From the NCBI RefSeq assembly GCF_002368115.1, contig NZ_AP018316.1:148890-212889 (forward strand): a stretch of DNA of 64,000 bases, read 5' to 3'. A program made the position numbers and the translations under genes. The stretch is from Dolichospermum compactum NIES-806. Lineage in GTDB: Bacteria; Cyanobacteriota; Cyanobacteriia; Cyanobacteriales; Nostocaceae. The notes under the pieces are model-generated. The model saw only the letters and a program-made list of their open reading frames with translations, made no database searches and was not told the DNA's origin. This document shows positions 52,786 through 61,120 of the stretch, piece by piece (position 1 is the stretch's first letter; every line of letters begins with the position of its first letter).

Positions 52786-53670
52786 ATGGGATATGTAATT
52801 GCAACCGCAAACATGAAAGGTGGAGTCGGTAAAACCACCATTACCGTGAATATAGCCACCTGTTTAGCCAAAAATCACGGAAAAAAGGTACTTGTTTTAG
52901 ATTTAGATAGTCAAATCAGTGCCACACTGAGTTTAATGTCACCTGTTGATTTTGCCAAACGTCGCAAACAAAGAAAGACATTTAGATATTTACTAGATCA
53001 AATTATCAACCCTGAACCAGAGGCAAAATTTACAATTGGGGACATCATTCAACCTCAAATTTGTAACCTGACTGGATTAAACTTATTACCAGGAGACATA
53101 GATTTATATGATGAATTTTTGGTTTCAGAAATGCTGCATAATCAATCAGTAGCATTAGGAGAACAGGACTTTGAAACTATCTGGAATCGCTTTGAAAGGG
53201 TCTTAATTAGAGATATTTTAGAACCCATACGGAATGAATATGATTTTATTCTTTTAGATTGCGCTCCCGGTTATAATCTCTTGACTCGAAGTGCTTTAGC
53301 TACCAGTGATTTCTACATTCTTCCCGCTAGACCAGAACCCCTATCTGTAGTCGGAATTCAACTTTTAGAAAGACGCATTTCCCAATTAAAAGAAAGTCAC
53401 GAACATGAAGCAAAAATAGATATTAAAATGTTGGGAATAGTCTTTAGTATGTCTAATGCCAATCTCCTGAATGGCAGATATTATAAACAGGTAATGCACC
53501 GAGTGGTTGAAGATTTTGGAGTAGATAAAATCTGTCAAGCTCAAATCCCCGTTGATGTTAATGTTGCCAAAGCTGTTGATAGTTTTATGCCTGTTTCTTT
53601 ACTAAGTCCGAATACAGCAGGTTCTAAGGCATTTATGCAGTTAACTCAGGAATTATTGCAGAAATTGTGA
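52786..53670 (+). CDS. ParA/MinD-superfamily ATPase (no ParB nearby)
   Basis: A 294-aa deviant-Walker ATPase. The P-loop is KGGVGKTTITVNIA with the signature Lys, Walker A' LVLDLDSQISATLSL, Walker B YDFILLDCAPGYNLLTRSA. The remainder follows ParA length and order (LPGDIDLYDEFL; NLLNGRYYKQVMHRV; PVDVNVAKAVDSFMPV). It has no N-terminal DNA-binding domain. No ParB gene or parS-like repeat is seen. It is the fourth co-directional gene after the FtsK-nuclease fusion but is 114 bp away behind a hairpin, so membership of the same operon is likely but not certain. It may localise or load the complex on DNA. Confidence 0.85.
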   Translation: MGYVIATANMKGGVGKTTITVNIATCLAKNHGKKVLVLDLDSQISATLSLMSPVDFAKRRKQRKTFRYLLDQIINPEPEAKFTIGDIIQPQICNLTGLNLLPGDIDLYDEFLVSEMLHNQSVALGEQDFETIWNRFERVLIRDILEPIRNEYDFILLDCAPGYNLLTRSALATSDFYILPARPEPLSVVGIQLLERRISQLKESHEHEAKIDIKMLGIVFSMSNANLLNGRYYKQVMHRVVEDFGVDKICQAQIPVDVNVAKAVDSFMPVSLLSPNTAGSKAFMQLTQELLQKL

Positions 53671-53678
53671 ATTAACAA

Positions 53679-53849
53679 CAATACCTTGTCCAAATCGAAA
53701 AAAGTCTTGATTTGTAGGTTGGGTTGAGGTACGTTCACGAAGTGTGGCGATAGCTTGCGTGGCGACGTAGGAGCCATAGCCATAACCAAACAAATGCGTC
53801 GGGTTGCGCTATCGCTTAACCCGACCTACAAAAAATGGACAAGGTATTG
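53679..53849. repeat. Nested inverted-repeat element between parA-like gene and sodB
   Basis: The outer arms are a perfect 14-bp inverted repeat CAATACCTTGTCCA (53679-53692) / TGGACAAGGTATTG (53836-53849). The inner arms are TTTGTAGGTTGGGTT (from 53711) and AACCCGACCTACAAA (to 53832). The whole 171 bp can fold into one hairpin. It probably serves as a bidirectional terminator between the convergent genes. Confidence 0.7.
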
Positions 53850-53868
53850 AGGAAGGCAAGAGGCAAGA

Positions 53869-53914
53869 TTGACACTCTCAGGACTAAAGCCACTGAGATT
53901 CTTGGTTCAACGAG
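53869..53914. repeat. IS200/IS605-like end hairpin, copy 2
   Basis: A 46-nt block matching 39635-39680 at both flanks (TTGACACTC ... GATTCTTGGTTCAACGAG). The stem is CTCAG/CTGAG instead of CCCCG/CGGGG; two base pairs changed on both sides. Confidence 0.6.
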
Positions 53915-53975
53915 TCCACTTAACTTAGACCCCTTGCGGTAAAAATATTACCCATTACCAATTACCCATTAAAAT

Positions 53976-54575
53976 CTAAGCAGCGAAATTTCCAGCGACA
54001 AATTCCCAGTTCACCAAATTATCTAAGAAATTCTTGATGAATGCAGGACGGGCATTTTTGAAGTCAATGTAATATGCGTGTTCCCAAACGTCAATGGTTA
54101 ACAGTGCTTTTTTACCATGTGCGAGGGGGTTTTCGGCGTTGGGGGTTTTCATTACTTTCAGAGTACCACCATCATCAACCAACCAAGCCCAACCACTACC
54201 GAATTGAGTTGCAGCAGCGTTAGAAAATTCTTCTTTGAATTTGTCGAAACTACCAAAATCCTGATCAATTTTAGCAGCTAATGCGCCTGTAGGAGCGCCG
54301 CCACCTGCTGGTTTCAAGCAATTCCAGAAGAAAGAGTGATTCCAAACTTGAGCCGCGTTGTTGAAGATTCCAGCTTTGGTAGAATCACCAAAAGCGATTT
54401 GAATTACTTCTTCCAAAGACTTGTGAGCTAATTCTGTACCATCAACAAGCTTATTCAAATTATCTACATAAGCTTTATGATGCTTACCATAGTGATATTC
54501 AAAGGTTTCAGCCTTCATGCCATAGGATTCTAAAGCATCAGAAGCAAAAGGTAAAGCTGGTTGGGTAAATGCCAT
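53976..54575 (-). CDS. sodB: Iron superoxide dismutase
   Basis: A cytosolic Fe-SOD of 199 aa that dismutates superoxide. The metal ligands are His in EYHYGKHH, His in WNHSFFW, and Asp and His in DVWEHAYYIDF. The Gln of the second sphere is in NAAATQFGSGWAW. AAQVWNHSFFWNCLKP and GGGAPTG fit the Fe form. There is no signal peptide. Complete and canonical. It is convergent with the parA-like gene; the intervening 305 bp is filled by a nested hairpin and an IS605-like end. Confidence 0.96.
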   Translation of the reverse strand: MAFTQPALPFASDALESYGMKAETFEYHYGKHHKAYVDNLNKLVDGTELAHKSLEEVIQIAFGDSTKAGIFNNAAQVWNHSFFWNCLKPAGGGAPTGALAAKIDQDFGSFDKFKEEFSNAAATQFGSGWAWLVDDGGTLKVMKTPNAENPLAHGKKALLTIDVWEHAYYIDFKNARPAFIKNFLDNLVNWEFVAGNFAA

Positions 54576-54773
54576 TTTGTGAAATCCTCTTTCTTTTTAC
54601 TGTTTTCTAGTTGAAAGCTATTGCCATAGCTAGGCAAATTACAGGTTTCGTATTTAGTAAGCCCTACTTAATCCTGCAATACAAAACTTAACATTGTCAT
54701 TCTACTACCAAAGTGAAAATTACCACCAGTTAGTTTATAAACAAAGCAAATTTCATCTATTTAGACCAAACTC

Positions 54774-56390
54774 CTAACTATGGGATAGCCGCTGGTTGTA
54801 ATGGCTAATGATTTGTGCTGCTACTTCAGAAGCAGTTAAACCGTCGGTTTGGAGTTCAATGGCATCAGCCGCTTTTTGCAAGGGGGAGACTTTCCGGGTG
54901 CTATCTTTGAAGTCGCGTTCAGCAATCTCCTGTTCTAGTTGTTCTAAACTCAAGATTGAACCTGTTTTTTGAAAGTCTTGCTGACGACGACGCGCTCTTT
55001 CACCGACAGAAGCGGTTAAGAAGATTTTGATTTCCGCATCTGGGAAGACGTGAGTGCCTATGTCTCGACCTTCTGCTACTAACCCCCCGCGTTGTCCCCA
55101 ACTTTGCTGCTGTTTGACCAAGGCTTGACGCACTGCACTTTGGGCAGCGATCGCCGATACTAGAGATGTTACCTCAACTGTGCGAATTTTTTGAGTGACA
55201 TCAATATCATTAATCTGGACTCTCACGGGAGTTTGCAGACTTTGACTGGGAGCGAGTTCAATTTTGCAGCGAGTGGCTAATTCCGCCACAGCACAATCGT
55301 CATCAATGGTAATTCCCTGTTCCATGACTAGCCAAGCGATCGCCCGGTACATAGCACCAGTATCTAAGTACACCAAACCTAATTCCTGGGCTACTTGACG
55401 AGCCACAGTAGATTTACCAGCACCAGCCGGACCATCAATAGCAATGATCGGTTGGCGTAATCCATCATTGCCATCGCGCAAAATCGTATTATCAATTAAC
55501 CTTGTAGAGCCAAGACGAGCAGCGATCGCCAACATTCCTTCATCCTCAACTTTTTCTAAAAACATCAACGTATTCGGTTCAACCAATTCAATATATTCCA
55601 AGCTGATATTGCTAACTTTTGCGATTTCTTGCCGCGCCAATGCTATCAGTTCACCACTGTCACAAACGCCAGCCCGAAACGCCGCTTCAGCTTGCCGTAA
55701 ACCTTTAAATAACACAGTTGCTTGCTCTTTTTCTGTAGCCGTCAAATATTGATTACGAGAACTTAAAGCCAAGCCGGACACTTCCCGCACCGTAGGACAA
55801 GCAACAATTTCTACTGGCAAATTTAAATCAGCTACTAACCGTTTAACAATTGCCAGTTGTTGACCATCCTTTTGTCCAAAGTAAGCTCGGTCAGGTTGTA
55901 CCAAATTAAAAAGCTTGGTAACAATCGTTGCCACACCTTGAAAATGACCACTCCGAAAATTACCACACAAGCTAGATATCATATCAGATGGAGGGATCAC
56001 TTGCGTCACCTGAGTTTCTGCTATATTCTTCCCCGGTACACCAATTTCTTCCGGAGTTGGGGCAAAAATCACATCAACTCCCGCCTGTTCACAAAATTCT
56101 CGGTCTTGTGCCAAAGTGCGAGGATAGCGTTGATAGTCCTCATTGGGTCCAAATTGCAGAGGATTGACGAAAATACTCACAATTACCGTCGAATTTTCCT
56201 GTCTAGCCCGTTTAATCAAACTTAAATGCCCCTGATGTAAACCCCCCATAGTTGGCACTAAACCAACTGCTGTGGGATACCAACTGGTTTGTTCATCAAG
56301 TCCTAGATCATCTGGTAGCCTCAGATGGCTTTGCCAGCGATGACGATTTAAATAGCAGCGTAAAGCTGCAACTGTTGTCAGCACACGCAC
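54774..56390 (-). CDS. panC/cmk: Bifunctional pantothenate synthetase / cytidylate kinase
   Basis: A cyanobacterial gene fusion, 538 aa. The N-terminal PanC (~1-300) condenses pantoate and beta-alanine: VPTMGGLHQGHLSLIKRA (HxGH region), VSIFVNPLQFGPNEDYQRYPR, YFGQKDGQQLAI and ALSSRNQYL. The C-terminal CMP kinase (~310-538) has the P-loop IAIDGPAGAGKSTVA, then LVYLDTGAMYRAIAW, GLVAEGRDIGTHVFPDAEIKIFLTA and ERDFKDSTR. Both active sites are complete. The junction is normal for cyanobacteria. Its start was kept at 56390 (MRVLTTVAALRCYL) since it precedes the PanC fold closely. Confidence 0.96.
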   Translation of the reverse strand: MRVLTTVAALRCYLNRHRWQSHLRLPDDLGLDEQTSWYPTAVGLVPTMGGLHQGHLSLIKRARQENSTVIVSIFVNPLQFGPNEDYQRYPRTLAQDREFCEQAGVDVIFAPTPEEIGVPGKNIAETQVTQVIPPSDMISSLCGNFRSGHFQGVATIVTKLFNLVQPDRAYFGQKDGQQLAIVKRLVADLNLPVEIVACPTVREVSGLALSSRNQYLTATEKEQATVLFKGLRQAEAAFRAGVCDSGELIALARQEIAKVSNISLEYIELVEPNTLMFLEKVEDEGMLAIAARLGSTRLIDNTILRDGNDGLRQPIIAIDGPAGAGKSTVARQVAQELGLVYLDTGAMYRAIAWLVMEQGITIDDDCAVAELATRCKIELAPSQSLQTPVRVQINDIDVTQKIRTVEVTSLVSAIAAQSAVRQALVKQQQSWGQRGGLVAEGRDIGTHVFPDAEIKIFLTASVGERARRRQQDFQKTGSILSLEQLEQEIAERDFKDSTRKVSPLQKAADAIELQTDGLTASEVAAQIISHYNQRLSHS

Positions 56391-56535
56391 AAAATACCCC
56401 TAGTTTCTATCCTTTCCCCCGTTAGTGTATATCTGATAGCGCAGCCTGGCGCAAAGGATAATTGGGAGATAAAATAGAAGAACCAGGGGAATTTAATCGT
56501 GAAAAGCGAAAACAGAGTCGGAACTAGGAAACGGG

Positions 56536-57708
56536 TTATTTTCCTAAAACCTCAAGACTAACTGGAGCAACACCACTGCTGATCATACCCAATATCCGCG
56601 CAGCACCAGCGGAAAGGTCAATAATTCGACCCCGGATGAAAGGTCCTCGATCATTGATTCTGACAACCACAGAACGACCATTACGGGTGTTAGTGACACG
56701 GATTTTTGTTCCCATCGGTAAGCTACGATGAGCCGCAGTTAATCCTTCGGGATTATATCTTTCACCACTAGCGGTTTTATTACCAGAACCATCATATCCA
56801 TACCAAGAAGCCATCCCTTGGAAACTGAGATTGACATTACCGAAGGCAATCTTCCGGGGTAGACTAGCACTAGAAACTGATTTACTAGCGGGTAAGTTAG
56901 CAATTGTCTGAATAGGAGATGCGTTGCCGATTAGTCTCCGCAGTCTGTTAGTTGCTTGTAAGGCATCTTGGGCAAGATTTTCTGTGGTATCTGCTAATCT
57001 AGTACCTTCATTGACTTCTACCAGTTCTTGACCGTCAATGGTAATGGTGTAGCGATCCACTGACGGTTGTTTACGGAAGAAGCCTTTTTTATTGGCTTTA
57101 TTGTTAATTACGGAATTATCCGCTGTTTTCCAACTGACAGTAATCTTGCTTGCATCTACATTGTTTTGGATCAGTTCGTTAATTCTAGCGGCAATCACAC
57201 TAGCTTTCTGAATTGGATCATTGTCAATAGAGCTAACTTGTTTGTTAAAATTGATTGTATTACCAGCATTGCTAAAACTGGCAACTTTCGCTGTATTGGT
57301 AGCAACAAGAGAGTCAGGATTGATATTCTCATTATTGCCAATCACTCCAACCTTAGTTTTGTTGTTAGTAACTGGGGTAGAACCCAAAAAAGTCAGAACA
57401 GGAATGTCCCGAACATAAAGAGTAGCTGCTTGTAAACCTTTAATACTGTGAGGATGAATCCTAGTAATCACAGCATCTGAGGTTGAGTTTTCTGTTGGGG
57501 ATTGGTATTCTCCCACTTTGACTGCATCACTGATAGATGATGCTTGCCTAGTTGGGGAACTTTCCTCACTGGTTTGAGTTCGACCAACTGAGGGTAAACC
57601 CAAAACGGCCAGAATTACGGCAACTGTAGTCCACAAATGTCTTTGATTCATGCGTCCGATTTTAAAGCGACTGTAGAACTTAAGTTTTCTGATTAGCGGG
57701 TTTTTCAC
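56536..57708 (-). CDS. RlpA-like septal ring lytic transglycosylase-family protein
   Basis: A 390-aa secreted protein with a C-terminal double-psi beta-barrel (RlpA). The signal peptide is best read from ATG 57651 (MNQRHLWTTVAVILAVLGLP), so the first 19 residues of the longer frame are doubtful. The middle ~230 residues are variable, with ITIDGQELVEVNEGTRLADT. The RlpA domain (~300-390) has GMASWYGYDGSGNKTASGE, YNPEGLTAAHRSLPMGTKI, VVVRINDRGPFIRGRIIDLS with the catalytic-like Asp, and a Gly-rich end. No SPOR domain is visible. It probably cleaves denuded glycan strands or acts in septum and envelope maintenance. Convergent with nothing close; panC-cmk lies downstream. Confidence 0.88.
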   Translation of the reverse strand: MKNPLIRKLKFYSRFKIGRMNQRHLWTTVAVILAVLGLPSVGRTQTSEESSPTRQASSISDAVKVGEYQSPTENSTSDAVITRIHPHSIKGLQAATLYVRDIPVLTFLGSTPVTNNKTKVGVIGNNENINPDSLVATNTAKVASFSNAGNTINFNKQVSSIDNDPIQKASVIAARINELIQNNVDASKITVSWKTADNSVINNKANKKGFFRKQPSVDRYTITIDGQELVEVNEGTRLADTTENLAQDALQATNRLRRLIGNASPIQTIANLPASKSVSSASLPRKIAFGNVNLSFQGMASWYGYDGSGNKTASGERYNPEGLTAAHRSLPMGTKIRVTNTRNGRSVVVRINDRGPFIRGRIIDLSAGAARILGMISSGVAPVSLEVLGK

Positions 57709-58341
57709 CTTGTGAACAGTGACTTTCGCTGGAAACTTGAACCCGTTCCGCTTTCACTTTGTGTTTTGTAACTCGAATACATTAACATGAATTTTCGAGC
57801 TTGGGGATCAGGGTTTTAGCGGAAGTCTGAAGGATATGGCTAAATTTATAGTTGAGTTTAAGCTTGTAAACCGTTTTCAAGTCAGGATTTTGGCTATGTA
57901 ACGTTTTTTTTAAGATTTCTATATTTTCTTCGAGAAACTTCATATTAAGCGATCGCCCAATTTAACCATTACTACCTAACATTTATTCTCAGTAGTTGTA
58001 AATTCTGAAGTATCGAAAAATCATCCAGTCACTTGGTGTTTAGATGAAATTTTACTGCCAATAGTTGACTCTTCAAAAGATATCACCAGCCTAAACATAA
58101 TCTAGACAAAGATTAAATTGTCAAAATACTTGGACTCTTTTCGCCCAATACATGGTTTTTTATCTACATTTTTAGTAAGTAAATATATTTAAAATGTCTA
58201 CATAATTAGTTGCAATTAAAACAATTACTGTCAAGCAATAACAGTGATTTATTTCCAGTAAGTATTTATTCTTATCCCCAAATAAAAAATTAATGAGACC
58301 ATAGAAAAATGGCATCAAACGCGCACAAATGCACTTATTAA
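57709..58341. other. Long gene-free region upstream of the RlpA-like gene
   Basis: AT-rich DNA with a GCGATCGC site near 57950 and no supported ORF; a minus-strand 61-codon frame near 58172-58357 has poor composition and overlaps the NtcA site. It presumably holds the RlpA promoter near 57720-57900. Confidence 0.45.
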
Positions 58342-58383
58342 GTATATAAGAATACATACTTACTTGTTGTTATGGAGTAAAAT
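58342..58383 (+). promoter_or_regulatory. Consensus NtcA-activated promoter
   Basis: A perfect GTA-N8-TAC (58342-58355, spacer TATAAGAA) is followed after 22 nt by TAAAAT (58378-58383), which matches the TAN3T -10 element. This is the textbook geometry of a class II NtcA promoter. The predicted start is near 58390, just before the 54-codon ORF at 58441. Confidence 0.7.
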
Positions 58384-58440
58384 CAGTAATCAATTTTATA
58401 TCAAGCTATTAAACATACATATAATTCGGAAAATACAGAA

Positions 58441-58605
58441 ATGTTATCATCAGCACTTTTAGGCATTTTCCAAAACTTGTATTGCCAGTATAAATCCCTG
58501 AAAGATGGTGTAGTCGCTAACTATAACTCGAACTCGCCAAAGAAAATTCAGTCTATAACGCCTGAAACCCTTGCAGATACCACTTGTGTGTACACCGTAG
58601 CCTAA
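58441..58605 (+). CDS. Putative NtcA-controlled 54-aa small protein
   Basis: ATG 58441 to TAA 58605 encodes MLSSALLGIFQNLY... ending TCVYTVA, about 50 nt downstream of the predicted NtcA-driven start. It has a short hydrophobic N-terminus, then a polar Ser/Thr/Asn-rich part (NYNSNSPKKIQ). The Shine-Dalgarno is weak (GGAAAA, ~14 nt upstream). No family recognised. The transcript might instead be a non-coding RNA; the promoter is the stronger evidence. Confidence 0.4.
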   Translation: MLSSALLGIFQNLYCQYKSLKDGVVANYNSNSPKKIQSITPETLADTTCVYTVA

Positions 58606-58741
58606 AAGGAGAGGGAAAAGGAATAATATTTAATACTGGAGAGGCTTTGAACTTGTTCTTTGTATGATAAAAAAGTCCAGCTTTTAGCCGTTTTGAGTAT
58701 AAATAGGGTTTGCTGAAAACTAATTACAGCAGGAGTCATCA

Positions 58742-58929
58742 GATTTTGGATTTACGATTTTGGATTTTGGATTGACTCCAACAAACAAGTGTGGAGCTTG
58801 AGGATTTTAGATTGGCGAAAGCGTTGCGTACGCAGCGCAGCGAGTATTTTTGATTAATTCCCCCCTGAAGGGGCGGGGCTTGTACCGAAAATTCCCAATC
58901 CAAAATCTAAAATCTAAAATCTAAAATTT
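58742..58929. repeat. Intergenic inverted-repeat element (GATTTTGGATTTTGGATTG)
   Basis: The left arm (58742-58774) and right arm (58896-58929, CAATCCAAAATCTAAAATCT and onward) are ~33-bp imperfect inverted repeats. They enclose a hairpin (CCCCTGAAGGGG) and a GCGTTGCGTACGCAGCGC palindrome. It occupies most of the gap between the small gene and the end of nagA; nothing else is seen. Confidence 0.65.
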
Positions 58930-58934
58930 TTCGG

Positions 58935-60110
58935 TCAGGAGTCAGGAGTAAAACTGTTCGGTACAGTTAACCGTTTCCATGTCAGTTCTTTACCAACCTC
59001 ATCCCATTTCCAACGTAATAAGTGGGCGGGTTGTTGGGCGGCAACTTTCGGTAAGTTGATAGCTTGCCTGGGTGCGTCTGTAGCGAGGCTAATGGCGGTT
59101 TCTAAGTCACAAATTCCCCATTTTACTAGATTTTGAACTCCAGTTAATAATGGTAGGGTTGTTCCTGATAAAGTGCCATCTTGTAATCTGGCTGTACCGT
59201 TGATAACTTCTATTTGTCGGGTATCCCAAGGATAGATGCCGTCAGGTAATCCTAATGGTGCAAGGGCATCACTGACAATAAATAACCTTTCACTGGCACG
59301 CAGAAGAATTTTTAAGATCATTGGGGTAACGTGCTGACCATCAGCGATGAAAGCACAAAACACATCAGGATTGTTCATGGCTGCGCCTAATAAGCCCGGT
59401 TCGCGGTGGTGTAGGGGTGGCATGGCGTTGAAGGCATGAGTGATCATGGTTGCGCCTTGGGTAAAGGCTTGTTGGGCTTCTGTGGCTATGGCTTGTGAAT
59501 GTCCTAAGCTGACGGTGATTCCCAAGGAACGCAAATAAGGAATGACTTTACCTGTGGTGTCTAATTCTGGTGCGAGGGTGATAACTTTGACGATATGGGC
59601 ATAATCTCCTAATACCCGTTTAACTTGATCTATGGTAAGGGGAAGAAGATATTCGGCTGGATGTGCGCCGCGTTTGTAGTAGTTTAAAAATGGACCTTCT
59701 AAATGGACTCCGAGAATTTGGGCGGAGGTTGGAGAATTGGGGGTATAATTGGCGAGAATGGCGAGCGATCGCTGAATATTTTCGATGGAGGTTGTCACTA
59801 GGGTGGGTAAATAACCGTCAACTCCTGCTTCCCACAGAAATGAAGAGATTTTTGGCAGCATGGAGGAATTTTCCGCTGTTAATTCCGGGAAGGCTAATCC
59901 TAGTCCACCATTGATTTGTAAATCCACACCACCTAAAGAAATCCAGTCTCCAGCTACATCTAAAATTTGTAAGTTTTGTGGTACAACTTTTTCCCATGCT
60001 GTGTTCATGGGCATAATTTCCTCGATTATGCCTGCTTGGTTAACTAAGATTCTTTGTAAATCTTGATAACCGGGGATTCTTACGTTGATAATATCTACAT
60101 TTGCCAGCAT
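58935..60110 (-). CDS. nagA: N-acetylglucosamine-6-phosphate deacetylase
   Basis: An amidohydrolase that deacetylates GlcNAc-6-P to glucosamine-6-P in amino-sugar recycling; 391 aa from ATG 60110 (MLANVDIINVRIPG). The longer reading from 60131 begins with seven residues encoded by the TCATTGG repeat and is rejected. NagA motifs are LGGVDLQINGGLG, LGVHLEGPFLN with the metal-ligand Glu, SLGHSQA and ITHAFNAMPPLHHREPGLLG with the His ligands, and LFIVSDALAPLG with the catalytic Asp. All are present. There is no nagB in the window. It is divergent from purE across the tandem repeat. Confidence 0.92.
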   Translation of the reverse strand: MLANVDIINVRIPGYQDLQRILVNQAGIIEEIMPMNTAWEKVVPQNLQILDVAGDWISLGGVDLQINGGLGLAFPELTAENSSMLPKISSFLWEAGVDGYLPTLVTTSIENIQRSLAILANYTPNSPTSAQILGVHLEGPFLNYYKRGAHPAEYLLPLTIDQVKRVLGDYAHIVKVITLAPELDTTGKVIPYLRSLGITVSLGHSQAIATEAQQAFTQGATMITHAFNAMPPLHHREPGLLGAAMNNPDVFCAFIADGQHVTPMILKILLRASERLFIVSDALAPLGLPDGIYPWDTRQIEVINGTARLQDGTLSGTTLPLLTGVQNLVKWGICDLETAISLATDAPRQAINLPKVAAQQPAHLLRWKWDEVGKELTWKRLTVPNSFTPDS

Positions 60111-60120
60111 GGTATTTTTG

Positions 60121-60253
60121 TCATTGGTCATTGGTCATTGGTCATTAGTCATTGGTCATTGGTCATTGGTCATTAGTCATTGGTCATTGGTCATTGGTCA
60201 TTGGTCATTGGTCATTGGTCATTAGTCATTGGTCATTAGTCATTGGTCATTGG
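60121..60253. repeat. Heptanucleotide tandem array (TCATTGG/TCATTAG)n
   Basis: About 19 units of the 7-bp repeat fill most of the 205-bp nagA-purE divergent gap. It lies 10 bp from the nagA start codon, so any promoters must be inside it or at its edges. It is followed by a short TTCCCTG run (~60288-60308) directly before purE. Confidence 0.95.
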
Positions 60254-60315
60254 GAATAGATAGAAATTTATTCTCTCCCCGCACCCTGTTCCCTGTTCCC
60301 TGTTCCCTAAATTAT

Positions 60316-60828
60316 ATGAGTCTTGAAGTTGGTATTATCATGGGTAGTGATTCCGATTTGCCTACAATGAGGGATGCGATCGCTATTTGTGAAGAATTTG
60401 GTATTGTAGTTGAAGTTGCCATTGTCTCTGCCCATCGTACCCCAGAACGGATGGTTGAATATGCTAAAACTGCACATCAACGCGGTATCAAGGTAATTAT
60501 CGCTGGTGCTGGTGGTGCGGCACATCTCCCTGGTATGGTAGCATCTTTAACTCCTTTACCTGTGATTGGTGTTCCCGTCGCTACTCGGAATTTACAAGGT
60601 GTGGATTCTTTATATTCTATAGTGCAAATGCCAGCAGGAATACCTGTTGCTACCGTCGCTATTGGGAATTCTAAAAATGCTGGACTTTTAGCGGTACAAA
60701 TTCTTGCTACTCACCAACCAGAATTACTCGAAAAAGTGCAAGATTATCGGCAAAGTCTTTGTAATATGGTCATGGAAAAGCAAGCGAAACTAGACCATCT
60801 GGGATATGAAAAATATTTACAACAATAG
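60316..60828 (+). CDS. purE: 5-(carboxyamino)imidazole ribonucleotide mutase
   Basis: Class I PurE, 170 aa, step 6b of purine biosynthesis. The start is ATG 60316 (MSLEVGIIMGSDSDLP); the longer frame from 60229 translates repeat DNA. Active-site motifs are GSDSDLPTM, VSAHRTPERM, IAGAGGAAHLPGM and VPVATRNLQG-type with SIVQMPAG. The C-terminal ~20 residues fit the usual helix. No purK adjoins it. Complete. Confidence 0.96.
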   Translation: MSLEVGIIMGSDSDLPTMRDAIAICEEFGIVVEVAIVSAHRTPERMVEYAKTAHQRGIKVIIAGAGGAAHLPGMVASLTPLPVIGVPVATRNLQGVDSLYSIVQMPAGIPVATVAIGNSKNAGLLAVQILATHQPELLEKVQDYRQSLCNMVMEKQAKLDHLGYEKYLQQ

Positions 60829-60849
60829 ATATTTACACATCTTACATCA

Positions 60850-61073
60850 GGCGGTTATAAAGCGCATATATACAGGCAAAACCCACACTATGGCTAACGC
60901 CACGCTACGCTATCGGAAAGTGTTACAGTGAGCTTGCGATGCCCTGAGCAGTTCGACAAGCTCACTGTCAGACCTGTCGAAGGGTCGAACTGCTCAGTGA
61001 CCACCTTCGTGGGTTAAAATTTATTAGTCCGCTTGCGCGGACTTAGTTCGTGTAGCCGCGAATTATATTCGCC
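60850..61073. repeat. Repeat family C, copy 2 (224 bp)
   Basis: The left end GGCGGTTATAAAGCGC and right end GTAGCCGCGAATTATATTCG(CC) form terminal inverted repeats. The interior contains GGCTAACGCCACGC, an inverted repeat GAGCAGTTCGAC/GTCGAACTGCTC, and the GTCCGCTTGCGCGGAC hairpin. It corresponds to 2109-2273. It lies between purE and fni. Confidence 0.7.
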
Positions 61074-61120
61074 AGGACTTAGTGCAAAATATAAATATTC
61101 ACATAACTCCATATTAAGTC

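Noticed and set aside
47081..53670. Assigning the locus to a named system such as BREX, Wadjet, Zorya or HerA-NurA (Sir2-HerA)
   Set aside because: None of the hallmark partners (PglX/PglZ, SMC-like JetC with JetD, ZorAB, NurA) is visible; similarity is only at the level of domain types.
58172..58357. 61-codon minus-strand frame in the long gap upstream of the small NtcA gene
   Set aside because: Very AT-rich, no RBS, and it covers the NtcA box on the other strand.
60229..60315. N-terminal extension of purE by 29 codons
   Set aside because: It encodes heptamer repeats; the family N-terminus starts at ATG 60316.
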